DNA from: JAQTNA01 sp043743785
Lineage (GTDB): Bacteria; Pseudomonadota; Gammaproteobacteria; Burkholderiales; Rhodocyclaceae
Assembly: GCA_043743785.1 (NCBI GenBank)
Contig: JAYTVW010000082.1
Span: 1 to 52,284, forward strand
DNA: 52,284 nucleotides
Direction of reading: 5' to 3'
Notes under the pieces: model-generated
Databases searched by the model: none
The model's input: only the letters and a program-made list of their open reading frames with translations
Told to the model about the DNA's origin: nothing
In this document: positions 8,394 to 17,729 of the stretch, piece by piece
Layout: each line of letters opens with the position of its first letter
How positions within the stretch are numbered: the stretch's first letter is position 1
Made by a program: the position numbers and the translations under genes

Positions 8394-8605
8394 CAAATTC
8401 CCCACATTTTCTGAATGACTGACTTGGCGATGAAGCCCACCATACCGAAGGACAGCACGAAGAACAGCACGATGGTGCCGGTCTTGCCCGCCTTCGACTT
8501 CCAGGCGATCTCGCCGATGATGAACAGCATGAACACGATGAACGCCCCGACGCCCCAGGTGGCGCCGAAGTTGGCGAGCTGTTCTTCCGTATAACCGAAT
8601 AACAT
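8393..8605 (-). CDS. DUF2788 small membrane protein
   Basis: 70 residues with two hydrophobic segments, WGVGAFIVFMLFIIGEIAW (~18-36) and TIVLFFVLSFGMVGFIAKSV (~43-62), separated by the charged loop KSKAGKT. This matches the small DUF2788 family of proteobacterial inner-membrane proteins, whose function is unknown. It is upstream of ppnP and overlaps it by one base, so it is probably made with the nucleoside phosphorylase. No catalytic residues can be proposed. Confidence 0.85.
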   Translation of the reverse strand: MLFGYTEEQLANFGATWGVGAFIVFMLFIIGEIAWKSKAGKTGTIVLFFVLSFGMVGFIAKSVIQKMWGI

Positions 8606-8614
8606 GGTTAATTC

Positions 8615-8707
8615 GTGAGGAGTGAGGAGTGCCTAGAGTGAGGAGTAAGGCCTGCTGCGGGCGCAGCCCGCGCTGACTTCAACCCCTCACCCCTCACTCC
8701 TCACCCC

Positions 8708-8714
<7 letters not shown>
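8615..8714. repeat. GTGAGGAGT-type inverted word repeat
   Basis: The left arm (8615-8650) is tandem GTGAGGAGTGAGGAGT with variants; the right arm (8683-8714) is the inverse, CCCCTCACCCCTCACTCC and on to CCCTCACG. The loop contains a GC hairpin (GCTGCGGGCGCAGC). The right arm supplies the TGA stop of argG. A single-arm copy of the same word lies at 23671-23703. Confidence 0.85.
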
Positions 8715-9937
<1,223 letters not shown>

Positions 9938-10002
9938 GGCAATTCTTTCCACGTTCAAAATCAAGTTACCGGGGTCCAGCCGCCTGGCCGGGCCACTCAT
10001 TA

Positions 10003-10572
10003 TCAGCGGGGCAGCGGCGCAAGCGCCCGTTGCCACACATCCCCATCCAGTCCTTCTTCGGCGGAAAATGCTTCCGCCGCCACCAAGAGGCGCCTGGCGG
10101 CACCGGGTTTCTTCAAGGCTGGCGCCGCATCCCGCAGGGCCTGCAACAGTACCGGCATCAGGCGATCCAGGGCCGGGCGCACGTCATGCGCCAGGTCCGG
10201 TGCCGGCCCCACCAGACCGCGCCCGGAATTTCGCCAGGAGCCATGCAAATTGCGTTGCAGGTGCTTGCCCGCCTCGAACTGGGCTGCGAACACGGCCTTG
10301 GCCCACTCCCGGTCCACGCCCAGTTCCGCCGCCCGGCGCGCCACTTCATCCAGCACGGCGGTTTCCCGCAAGGGATCGTCAATGGGGGCGCCGCTGATCC
10401 ACTTGGCCGCCGCCACCTGTCGGGACAAGGCCAGGCGTTCCGCCAGCAGGAACACCAGCCGATCCAGGGCCAGAGCGTCGGCCCGGCGCACTTCCGCAGG
10501 CCTGGTTGCGCCCTGGACAAGGGCCGGCACCGTGAGCCCGAGGGCAAGCAGCACCGCCAGCAGGCGCCTCAT
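10003..10572 (-). CDS. Periplasmic chorismate mutase, AroQ-gamma type
   Basis: 189 residues starting with a signal peptide (MRRLLAVLLALGLTVPALVQ, then GA). The mature part matches secreted AroQ chorismate mutases: LDRLVFLLAERLALSRQVAA followed by AKWISGAPIDDPLRE, and WAKAVFAAQFEAGKHLQRN. It would convert chorismate to prephenate outside the cytoplasm; the physiological role of such exported mutases in diazotrophs is not settled. It sits between argF and argG on the same strand, which is unusual company for an aromatic pathway enzyme. A longer in-frame start (10716) overlaps argF and hides the signal peptide. Confidence 0.85.
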   Translation of the reverse strand: MRRLLAVLLALGLTVPALVQGATRPAEVRRADALALDRLVFLLAERLALSRQVAAAKWISGAPIDDPLRETAVLDEVARRAAELGVDREWAKAVFAAQFEAGKHLQRNLHGSWRNSGRGLVGPAPDLAHDVRPALDRLMPVLLQALRDAAPALKKPGAARRLLVAAEAFSAEEGLDGDVWQRALAPLPR

Positions 10573-10577
10573 GGAAT

Positions 10578-11495
10578 CTAGACCCGACCCAAGAGCAGAA
10601 ATTCCATCAGGGCCTTCTGCACGTGCAGGCGGTTTTCCGCCTCTTCCCAGACAAAGCTCTGGGTGCCGTCGATGACTTCCGCCGTGACTTCCTCGCCCCG
10701 GTGGGCCGGCAGGCAATGCAGGAAGATGGCATCTTCCCGGGCCACGCGCATCATGTCCTCGTCCACCTGCCAGTCATGGAAGGCCTTCAGGCGCTGCTCG
10801 TTCTCGGCCTCGAAGCCCATGGAGGTCCATACGTCGGTGGTGACGATGTCGGCGCCTTGGGCCGCTTCCATGGGATCGGCGAATTCTTCGTAATGGTCCG
10901 TGCCGTAAAGCCCGGCCCGCTCCGGTTCCACTTCGTAGCCGGGGGGGGTGGACACGTGCACGTTGAAATCCAGCACTTCCGCCGCCTGCAACCAGGTGTT
11001 GCAGACATTGTTGGAATCCCCGATCCAGGCCACGGTCTTGCCCTGGATGGGGCCGCGCTGCTCGATGTAGGTGTAGATGTCCGCCAGGATCTGGCAGGGA
11101 TGATATTCGTTGGTCAGGCCATTGATGACCGGCACCCGGGAATTGGCCGCGAAACGGTCAATGATCTCCTGCTCAAAGGTGCGGATCATGACCACGTCGC
11201 TCATGCGCGAGATCACCTGGGCCGCATCTTCCACCGGCTCGCCCCGGCCCAGTTGGGAATCCCGGGTGTTCAGGTAGATGGCGGAGCCGCCCAGTTGCTG
11301 CATGCCGGCCTCGAAAGACAGGCGCGTGCGGGTGCTGGCCTTCTCGAAAATCATGACCAGGGTGCGGTCGGTGAGGGGCCAGTACTTCTGGTAGGACTTG
11401 AACTGCCCCTTGATCCAGGCCGTGCGCTGCCAGAGATACTCGTATTCCTCGCGCGTCAGGTCCTTGAACTGCAGGTAGTGTTTGGGTGCCGTCAT
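10578..11495 (-). CDS. argF: Ornithine carbamoyltransferase
   Basis: 305 residues; catalyses carbamoyl phosphate + ornithine to citrulline. Carbamoyl-phosphate site KASTRTRLSFEAGM (SxRTR) is at ~52-65, the ornithine-side HCLPAHRGEEV is at ~260-270, and the central FEQEIIDRFA and GLTNEYHPCQILAD blocks are family hallmarks. argD lies 18 bases upstream and the chorismate mutase starts 5 bases after the stop, so argD-argF-aroQ-argG read as one transcription unit. Confidence 0.97.
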   Translation of the reverse strand: MTAPKHYLQFKDLTREEYEYLWQRTAWIKGQFKSYQKYWPLTDRTLVMIFEKASTRTRLSFEAGMQQLGGSAIYLNTRDSQLGRGEPVEDAAQVISRMSDVVMIRTFEQEIIDRFAANSRVPVINGLTNEYHPCQILADIYTYIEQRGPIQGKTVAWIGDSNNVCNTWLQAAEVLDFNVHVSTPPGYEVEPERAGLYGTDHYEEFADPMEAAQGADIVTTDVWTSMGFEAENEQRLKAFHDWQVDEDMMRVAREDAIFLHCLPAHRGEEVTAEVIDGTQSFVWEEAENRLHVQKALMEFLLLGRV

Positions 11496-11513
11496 AGAAG
11501 GTCGGCCGGGCTC

Positions 11514-12683
11514 TCAGGCGCCAAGGAAATCCCGTATCAGTTTCGACAGGGATTCCACCAGCAGCTTTGCCTCGGCATCGGTGAAAGTGAGGGGCGGCAG
11601 GAGGCGCACCACCTTGTCCGCGGTAACGTTGATGAGAAGTCCGTGGGCCAGGGCCGTACCCACCAGTTCGCCACAAGGCCGGTCCAGCTCGATCCCGATC
11701 ATGAGGCCTTCACCCCGGATGGAATGAATGGGTAGCCCGGCCAGGGCCGCCGCGAAGTCTGCCCGCAACGTCTCGCCCAGGGATTTCGCCCGGGCCATGA
11801 GACCGTCCTGTTCAATGACTTCAATGGTCGTCAGCGCCGCGCGACAGGCCAGGGGGTTGCCACCGAAAGTGGAACCATGGTTGCCCGGCTTGAAGAGGCC
11901 GGCGGCCTTGCCGGCGGTCATGCAGGCGCCGATGGGCACGCCGGACCCCAGGCCCTTGGCCAGGGACACCACGTCCGGCAGGATGCCGGAAAGCTGATAG
12001 CCGAACCAGTTGCCGGTACGCGCCACGCCGCACTGCACTTCGTCGCAGATCAAGAGCCAACCCTTTTCGTCGCAGAGGGCGCGCAAGCCTTTCTGGAACG
12101 CCACGTCGGCCACGTGGATGCCGCCCTCACCCTGGATCATTTCCAGCATGACCGCCACCACGCTGCTGTTGTGGCTGCCGACGGCCCGAATGGCTTCCAG
12201 GTCGTTGTAAGGCACCCGCACGAAACCGGACACCAGAGGCTCGAAGCCGGCCTGGGCCTTTCGGTTGCCGGTGGCGGACAGGGTCGCCAGGGTGCGGCCA
12301 TGGAAAGCCTTTTCCATGACGATAATGGCCGGGCTGTCCACACCCTGCTGGTGGCCGTAGAAACGAGCCAACTTGATGGCCGCCTCGTTGGCTTCGCAAC
12401 CGGAATTGCAGAAGAACACTTCCTGCATGCCGGAAAGCGCGGCGAGTTTGTCGGCGAGGGCGTCCTGGTGCGGAATGCGGTACAGATTCGAGGTATGCAG
12501 CAGTTTGGACGCCTGGTCAGCGATGGCCGATACCAGCCGCGGGTGGCCGTGGCCGAGGGTATTCACGGCGATGCCGGCCAGGGCGTCCAGGTAACGCTTG
12601 CCCGACTCGTCGAAGAGCCAGGAGCCTTCTCCGTGGGTAAACGCCACGGGCAGGCGCGCATAGGTATTCATCACGTGGGACAT
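11514..12683 (-). CDS. argD: Acetylornithine aminotransferase
   Basis: 389-residue class III PLP aminotransferase acting on N-acetylornithine in arginine synthesis (and possibly on succinyl-diaminopimelate). Visible are FFCNSGCEANEAAIKLAR, AFHGRTLATLSATGN, LLICDEVQCGVARTG and the PLP lysine in VSLAKGLGSGVPIGA. The start MSHVMNTYARLPVAF is preceded by AGGAAG at good spacing; the longer in-frame start at 12740 is not. First gene of the argDF-aroQ-argG unit. Confidence 0.96.
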   Translation of the reverse strand: MSHVMNTYARLPVAFTHGEGSWLFDESGKRYLDALAGIAVNTLGHGHPRLVSAIADQASKLLHTSNLYRIPHQDALADKLAALSGMQEVFFCNSGCEANEAAIKLARFYGHQQGVDSPAIIVMEKAFHGRTLATLSATGNRKAQAGFEPLVSGFVRVPYNDLEAIRAVGSHNSSVVAVMLEMIQGEGGIHVADVAFQKGLRALCDEKGWLLICDEVQCGVARTGNWFGYQLSGILPDVVSLAKGLGSGVPIGACMTAGKAAGLFKPGNHGSTFGGNPLACRAALTTIEVIEQDGLMARAKSLGETLRADFAAALAGLPIHSIRGEGLMIGIELDRPCGELVGTALAHGLLINVTADKVVRLLPPLTFTDAEAKLLVESLSKLIRDFLGA

Positions 12684-12837
12684 CGCTCGGCTTCCTGAGA
12701 GACAAATGTTTTGAAAGGCACTGACCACTGCGGGCCGCACGGATCCGCAGCTATCCCTTTGATCCCTGGGGCCGGGCCACGCCGCGCAAATCGACAGGCG
12801 CGGCCAAAGCGTTTTTCAGTCCCAGGTAAGAAAACAC

Positions 12838-12860
12838 TACGGCGGCCAAGGCCGCCGTTA
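12838..12860. terminator. GC hairpin between efp and argD
   Basis: Perfect GGCGGCCAAGGCCGCC palindrome at 12841-12856. Read on the minus strand it is followed by GTAGTGTTTTCTT, a weak T-rich tail. It may end leftward transcription before argD. A 38-codon reading frame crossing it is not accepted as a gene. Confidence 0.45.
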
Positions 12861-12948
12861 TTTCCATTCCTGCAGAGGGAGCAATGCTAATTGAAAAGCG
12901 CCCGCCTGTACAGACCAGGGCAGCCCTACCCCTATGAAACCCGGGCAT

Positions 12949-12977
12949 GCAAAAGGGCAGCCGCGGCTGCCCTCTTT
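12949..12977. terminator. Bidirectional Rho-independent terminator after efp
   Basis: GGGCAGCCGCGGCTGCCC palindrome followed by TCTTTTTG on the plus strand and by TTTTGC on the minus strand. It lies ~85 bases downstream of the efp stop. Confidence 0.8.
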
Positions 12978-12990
12978 TTGTGGGGCCGGA

Positions 12991-13055
12991 TTCACTGCAG
13001 GGCCGAATTTATCCGGCCATGGCGGGCTGAAGCCCGCCCTGCAAGCCCACCCTAC
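12991..13055. repeat. GTAGGGTGGG-type palindrome cluster after efp
   Basis: Hairpins GGCCGAATTTATCCGGCC and GGCGGGCTGAAGCCCGCC followed by GCAAGCCCACCCTAC. The same family (GTAGGGYGGG plus 'tgaa'-looped hairpins) recurs at 19372-19432 and 26388-26444. It lies in the 3' untranslated region of efp. Confidence 0.75.
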
Positions 13056-13058
13056 AAA

Positions 13059-13622
13059 TCAGGCGCGCTTCTTGAACTCGCCGGTGCGGGTATCCACTTC
13101 GATCTTGTCGCCGATTTCCACGAAGGCCGGCACGGGCACTTCGAACGTGGTGCCCACCAGGCGGGCGGGCTTCAGCACCTTGCCGGAAGTGTCGCCACGA
13201 ACGGCGGGTTCGGTGTATTCCACTTCACGCACCACGGTAGTGGGCAGATCCACGGAAATGGCCTTGCCGTCGTAGAACGTGACCTGGCAGACATCGGTCA
13301 TGCCATCCACGATGTAGTTGATGGCGTCGCCCACATTGTCGGCTTCGATCTCGTACTGGTTGAACTCGGTGTCCATGAACACGTACATGGGATCGGCGAA
13401 GTAGGAGTAGGTGCAATCCTTGCGCTCCAGCACCACCACGTCCAGCTTGTCGTCAGCCTTGAACACGAACTCGCCCGGGGCATCGGTCAGCAGGTTCTTG
13501 AACTTCATCTTGACCACGGACGAATTGCGGCCGGACTTGGAGAATTCAGCTTTCTGCACGACGACCGGGTTGCCGTTGTACATAAAGACATTGCCTGCGC
13601 GGATTTCCTGAGCGGTTTTCAT
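13059..13622 (-). CDS. efp: Elongation factor P, rhamnosylated-arginine type
   Basis: 187 residues. EF-P binds between the P and E sites and relieves stalling at polyproline. Starting at the second of two adjacent ATGs gives MKTAQEIRAGNVF and puts arginine at position 32 in the loop SKSGRNSS; this is the residue rhamnosylated by EarP in Pseudomonas, Shewanella and betaproteobacteria. The three-domain layout and length are normal. earP lies directly upstream on the same strand, which confirms the modification type. A ribosome-binding site (AGGA) precedes either ATG. Confidence 0.95.
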   Translation of the reverse strand: MKTAQEIRAGNVFMYNGNPVVVQKAEFSKSGRNSSVVKMKFKNLLTDAPGEFVFKADDKLDVVVLERKDCTYSYFADPMYVFMDTEFNQYEIEADNVGDAINYIVDGMTDVCQVTFYDGKAISVDLPTTVVREVEYTEPAVRGDTSGKVLKPARLVGTTFEVPVPAFVEIGDKIEVDTRTGEFKKRA

Positions 13623-13691
13623 CATGATGCGTCCTGCTGAAATGGTTGGGCTGAAGGCCGAAAAAGACTGGCCGGAAAAAGTAACCGCGCA

Positions 13692-14837
13692 TTATATATG
13701 ATTTTTCGCGAATTTTTCCAGATTGGCGGCAAGCCCGCCCAAGCCTGCCAGGCGCCCAGCCCACGTCGGCGCAAAGACCATCAGCGGCGGCAAGCAGGTC
13801 CGCAATTCCCGCCAGGATTCGGCAATACCGGACGACGGCACGCCGTTCCAGCTTCGCCACAGACCCCGCACCGCCGCCGCCATGTCGGGCGCCAGACCCT
13901 CGCAATACAGATCGAGGAAGGCTTCCAGTTTGAGGTGATGGGCACCCTCCTCCTGGGGATAGATGTGCCAGACGAAAGGCCGGCCCGCCCACTGGGCGCG
14001 CACGAAGGAATCCTCGCCGCGCACGAAGTTCAAGTCGCAGGCCCACAACAGGCGGTCATAGTCCGGCTGGGAAAGAAAAGGCAGGATGTGTACCGCCAGT
14101 GCCCCGCGCCGGAAAACCCGGCCTGCCGCCTGCGTGCCGCCAAACTCCTCCGCCAGCAGGGCCGCCGGGGCGGTCCCCTCCGGTACCAGGCAGGTGATGG
14201 GGGTGTCCGAAACAGCCCAGGCATCCAGCAGTTCCCGAGTGGCGCCATTGGCGTAACTGAACAGCGAAACCCGCAGTTCGTCCGCCTCGGGCGGCGGTAC
14301 GCCCAGGCCTTGCCAGAAGGCAGTACGGGCGGCTTCGTCAGCCTGAAAGGCAGCCCTTTCCCGCAGCAGGCCGTCTTCCAGCAACAGCCCGCCGGTGCCC
14401 GGCACGAAACCGGGGAAAAAGAAATACTTGAGCAAGGCCCCGTGGGGTGAAGGCAGGCCGTGGCAGCCAATGACCCAGTCCTCGGCGGAGAGATATTCCA
14501 GGTTGATCCAGCAGGGCGCCACCGACCGGGTGGCCATGGCCTGAATAAAGGACTCCGGCAGGGTACAGGCAAAGGCCTCGATGACCACGTCGCCGGGTTC
14601 AACGTCGCCGGGAAAGTCTTTCGTCCAGTGCCACACCTCCACGTCACGGCAGGTTTGTTGCTCCAGCCCCGGGTCGATATCCGGACACAGACGGGCAAAG
14701 CTCTTCAAGTCATCCACCCACAGGCGCACCGAATGGCCCCGCTCCCCCGCCAGTTGCCGCGCCAAGCGCCAGCACACGCCAATGTCGCCGTAGTTATCGA
14801 CGACCGTGCAGAAGATATCCCAGGAAAGCGGGCGCAT
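13692..14837 (-). CDS. earP: EF-P arginine rhamnosyltransferase EarP
   Basis: 381 residues of the EarP (DUF2331) family, an inverting GT-B glycosyltransferase that moves rhamnose from dTDP-rhamnose to EF-P Arg32. The start MRPLSWDIFCTVVDNYGDIG includes the two conserved aspartates (D14 and D18 here) that frame the catalytic pocket. The nucleotide-sugar region is RGEDSFVRAQWAGRPFVWHI then YPQEEGAHHLKLEAFL. A longer in-frame start (14924) would translate through a word-repeat and is rejected. efp follows 69 bases downstream. Confidence 0.95.
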   Translation of the reverse strand: MRPLSWDIFCTVVDNYGDIGVCWRLARQLAGERGHSVRLWVDDLKSFARLCPDIDPGLEQQTCRDVEVWHWTKDFPGDVEPGDVVIEAFACTLPESFIQAMATRSVAPCWINLEYLSAEDWVIGCHGLPSPHGALLKYFFFPGFVPGTGGLLLEDGLLRERAAFQADEAARTAFWQGLGVPPPEADELRVSLFSYANGATRELLDAWAVSDTPITCLVPEGTAPAALLAEEFGGTQAAGRVFRRGALAVHILPFLSQPDYDRLLWACDLNFVRGEDSFVRAQWAGRPFVWHIYPQEEGAHHLKLEAFLDLYCEGLAPDMAAAVRGLWRSWNGVPSSGIAESWRELRTCLPPLMVFAPTWAGRLAGLGGLAANLEKFAKNHI

Positions 14838-14850
14838 TAAGCAGGGGATG

Positions 14851-14976
14851 AAAACACCGAGGCGCCGAGACGCCGAGGAAAACCAAAAAGGACACCATGA
14901 ATCGTTGAGCGCCGAGAGAAACACACACCGTGCGATCCTGAATTACTCCGCACCTCGGCGCCTCGGCGTTTCAAAT
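14851..14976. repeat. GCCGAGGCGC-type inverted word repeat, copy 3
   Basis: Left arm ACACCGAGGCGCCGAGACGC continuing GCCGAGGAAAA (14853-14884); right arm CACCTCGGCGCCTCGGCGTT continuing TCAAAT (14951-14976). It fills the gap between kup and earP. Confidence 0.85.
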
Positions 14977-14985
14977 CGACCTTCC

Positions 14986-16875
14986 TCAAATCTCTATCTG
15001 CGTGCCCAGTTCCACCACCCGGTTGGTGGGGATGCGGAAGAAGGCGGTGGCGCTGCTGGCGTTCCTGGCCATGTTGGCGAAGATTTTTTCGCGCCACAGG
15101 GCCATGCCCGGCATCTGGGTGGGGATGATGGTTTCCCGGCTGAGGAAGAAAGAGGTTTCCAGCATGTTGAAATCCAGGCCGAAGGCGGCGCACTGGGACA
15201 GGGCCTGGGGCACGTCCGGTTCGTCCTTGAAACCATAGCGCAGGAACACCCGGTAGAAATTGCCCCCCAGGTTCTCGGTTTCCGCGTAGTCGATGTCCGG
15301 CACATGGGGCACGTCCTCGAACATCACCGTGAGAAAGACCACCCGTTCATGCAGCACCTTGTTGTGGGCCAGGTTGTGCAACATGGCATGGGGCACCGCA
15401 TCCGGGTTCGCGTTCAGGAACACGGCGGTGCCCGGCACCCGCAGGGGCGGATAGGAGGCCATGTCGGCCAGGAAGGGCTTCAAGTCAATGGCCTGGGACT
15501 TCATGCGATTGAAGAGGATTTCCCGGCCGCGCTTCCAGGTGGACAAGACAGTGAAAATGGCGGCACCAAGAATCAGCGGGAACCAGCCGCCATGGGGAAT
15601 CTTCAGGGTATTGGCGCCGAAGTAGGACAGGTCCACCGCCAGCAGCACACCAAAAGCCAGGAGACTCAGGCCCAGGTTCCAGCGCCACAGGGTGCGCACG
15701 ATGAAAAAGGCCAGGATGGTGTCGATGACCATGGTGGTGGTCACGGCGATGCCGTAGGCCGCCGCCAGGTTGGAGGATGACTGGAAGCCCAGCACCAGGG
15801 CAATGATGGCCACCAACAGGCCCCAGTTGATGCCCGGCAGGTAGACCTGGCCGATTTCACTTTCCGAAGTGTGCTGCACTTCCATGCGCGGGCTGTAGCC
15901 GAGCTGCATGGCCTGGCGGGTCATGGAGAAGGCGCCGGTAATGACCGCCTGGGAGGCGATGACCGTGGCGGCGGTGGACAGGCCGATGAGCGGATAAAGC
16001 GCCCAGTCGGGGGCCATCAGGTAGAAGGGATTGACGACGGATTTCGGATTGACGAGGAGTTCCGCCCCCTGTCCCATGTAGTTGAGCATGAGGGCCGGCA
16101 GCACGAACCAGAACCAGGCCAGGGAAATGGGCTTGCGGCCGAAATGCCCCATGTCGGCGTAGAGAGCCTCGGCGCCGGTCACCGCCAGCACCACTGCCCC
16201 CAGGGCCAGGAAGGCGTGCCAGCCATGCATCTGGAAGAAATGGAAGGCGTACCAGGGATTGACGGCCTGCAGCACCATGGGGTTGTCGGCAATGCTGAGC
16301 ACCCCCAGGCTTGCCAGGGTGATGAACCAGATCACCATGATGGGGCCGAAGAGCGCGCCGACGCTGGCCGAGCCCTTGCGCTGGAAGAAGAACAGCATGA
16401 CCAGCACCAGGAGGGTGATGGGCACCACGTAGGGCTTGAAGAGAGGGGTGGCGACTTCCAGCCCCTCCACTGCGGAAAGCACGGAAATGGCCGGGGTAAT
16501 GACGCCGTCGCCGTAGAACAGGGCCGCGCCGAAGATGCCCAGGCCCATGAGCACCCGGCGCATGTTGTCGGAGTGGGGATGCTGTCGGGTCAAGGCGATG
16601 AGGGCCATGATGCCGCCTTCACCCCGGTTGTCCGCCCGCATGATGAAGAGCACGTACTTCAGCGAAACGATGATCATCAATGACCAGAAGATCAATGACA
16701 GCACGCTGATAACGTTGTCGGGGGTCAGGGGCAAGCCGTGTTCCCCGCTGAAGACTTCTTTCATGGTGTACAGCGGACTGGTGCCGATATCGCCATACAC
16801 GACGCCGATGGCCGCCAGCGCCATCGTTGCGACGCCACCGTGGCTGGACTTCGACTCGCCCTGATGCTGGCCCAT
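14986..16875 (-). CDS. kup: Kup-family potassium transporter
   Basis: 629 residues, normal for Kup (~620-630). After a short hydrophilic start the protein reads ALAAIGVVYGDIGTSPLYT, the family signature, then about twelve transmembrane helices and a ~180-residue cytoplasmic tail containing FLSRETIIP and MALWREKIFANMARN. It is a secondary K+ uptake system of the inner membrane. The ATG at 16875 is preceded by GGGAG; the longer in-frame start (16932) is not family-like. It diverges from ppa. Confidence 0.95.
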   Translation of the reverse strand: MGQHQGESKSSHGGVATMALAAIGVVYGDIGTSPLYTMKEVFSGEHGLPLTPDNVISVLSLIFWSLMIIVSLKYVLFIMRADNRGEGGIMALIALTRQHPHSDNMRRVLMGLGIFGAALFYGDGVITPAISVLSAVEGLEVATPLFKPYVVPITLLVLVMLFFFQRKGSASVGALFGPIMVIWFITLASLGVLSIADNPMVLQAVNPWYAFHFFQMHGWHAFLALGAVVLAVTGAEALYADMGHFGRKPISLAWFWFVLPALMLNYMGQGAELLVNPKSVVNPFYLMAPDWALYPLIGLSTAATVIASQAVITGAFSMTRQAMQLGYSPRMEVQHTSESEIGQVYLPGINWGLLVAIIALVLGFQSSSNLAAAYGIAVTTTMVIDTILAFFIVRTLWRWNLGLSLLAFGVLLAVDLSYFGANTLKIPHGGWFPLILGAAIFTVLSTWKRGREILFNRMKSQAIDLKPFLADMASYPPLRVPGTAVFLNANPDAVPHAMLHNLAHNKVLHERVVFLTVMFEDVPHVPDIDYAETENLGGNFYRVFLRYGFKDEPDVPQALSQCAAFGLDFNMLETSFFLSRETIIPTQMPGMALWREKIFANMARNASSATAFFRIPTNRVVELGTQIEI

Positions 16876-16990
16876 TTTCCGGTACTCCCTGAATCGTCTC
16901 TGAGGCAGTTCTATTGCCGGCATGCCCGGCAATCAAACGCGCGCAGTATAACTCAAGGCCCGTCCCTGCATATTGCCCCGCACAAACCGC

Positions 16991-16996
16991 TATAAT
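16991..16996 (+). promoter_or_regulatory. Candidate -10 box of ppa
   Basis: A perfect TATAAT, 32 bases before the ppa start codon. No good -35 is seen at 16-18 bases' spacing, so only the -10 is called. Confidence 0.5.
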
Positions 16997-17027
16997 CTGC
17001 GTTTTCTATAAAACTGGAGAGAGTGAC

Positions 17028-17576
17028 ATGGGTCTGGACCGCGTGCCGTCAGGCAAAGATCTGCCGAATGATTTCAACGTCGTGATCGAGATTCCGGCCC
17101 ACGCCGATCCGGTCAAGTACGAAGTGGACAAGGAAAGCGGCGCAATCTTCGTCGACCGCTTCATGTCCACCTCCATGCACTACCCCTGTAACTACGGCTA
17201 CATCCCCCACACCATCGCCGGCGACGGCGACCCGGTGGACGTGCTGGTGCTGTCCCCCTTCGCCCTGCCGCCGGGTTCCGTGGTGCGCTGCCGCCCCATC
17301 GGCATGCTGTCCATGATCGACGAAGCCGGTGAAGACGCCAAGCTCCTGGCCGTGCCGGTGGACAAGCTGACCCCCATTTACCGCAGCGTCACCTCCCCCC
17401 GGGATCTGCCCCAGATCACCCTGGACCAGATCTCCCACTTCTTCGAGCACTACAAGGATCTGGAACCGGGCAAGTTCGTCAAGGTTCGCGGCTGGATGGA
17501 AGTGGACGAAGCCAAGAAGGAAATCATGGCTGGCGTGGCCGCCTTCAACGCCGCCAAGGAAAAGCCGAACTTCTAA
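17028..17576 (+). CDS. ppa: Inorganic pyrophosphatase
   Basis: 182 residues, family I soluble pyrophosphatase (PPi to 2 Pi, Mg2+-dependent, cytosolic). The core is FVDRFMSTSMHYPCNYGYIP then GDGDPVDVLVLSP, which holds the metal-binding aspartates; EDAKLLAVP and FFEHYKDLEPGK follow. The start MGLDRVPSGKDLP is preceded by a GGAGAG site. Longer in-frame reading from 16914 crosses the promoter and is rejected. A clear terminator follows. Confidence 0.97.
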   Translation: MGLDRVPSGKDLPNDFNVVIEIPAHADPVKYEVDKESGAIFVDRFMSTSMHYPCNYGYIPHTIAGDGDPVDVLVLSPFALPPGSVVRCRPIGMLSMIDEAGEDAKLLAVPVDKLTPIYRSVTSPRDLPQITLDQISHFFEHYKDLEPGKFVKVRGWMEVDEAKKEIMAGVAAFNAAKEKPNF

Positions 17577-17599
17577 GGTTTGGCGTTTCCGATGCAAAA

Positions 17600-17627
17600 G
17601 AGGCGGCTCTGGCCGCCTTTTTCTTTA
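17600..17627 (+). terminator. Rho-independent terminator of ppa
   Basis: Hairpin AGGCGGCTCTGGCCGCC followed by TTTTTCTTT, 24 bases after the ppa stop. Confidence 0.85.
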
Positions 17628-17628
17628 A

Positions 17629-17722
17629 GGATTCAGGATTCGGGATTCAGGATTCGGGTATCCTTTCGCGGCCAGAGGCCGCCCTGGCTCCCTGAATCCT
17701 GATATCTGCATCCCGGATCCTG
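17629..17722. repeat. GATTCAGGATTCGGG-type inverted word repeat
   Basis: The left arm (17629-17658) is two tandem copies of GGATTCAGGATTCGG; the right arm (17690-17722) carries the inverse, CCCTGAATCCTGATATC and CCCGGATCCTG. It ends only 7 bases before the nadE start codon, so it occupies the place of the ribosome-binding region. Confidence 0.85.
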
Positions 17723-17729
17723 TCTTCCC

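Noticed and set aside
12751..12867. 38-codon ORF (MEITAALAAV...) between efp and argD
   Set aside because: It runs through the GC hairpin and has no proper ribosome-binding spacing; repeat-like hydrophobic residues come from the hairpin.
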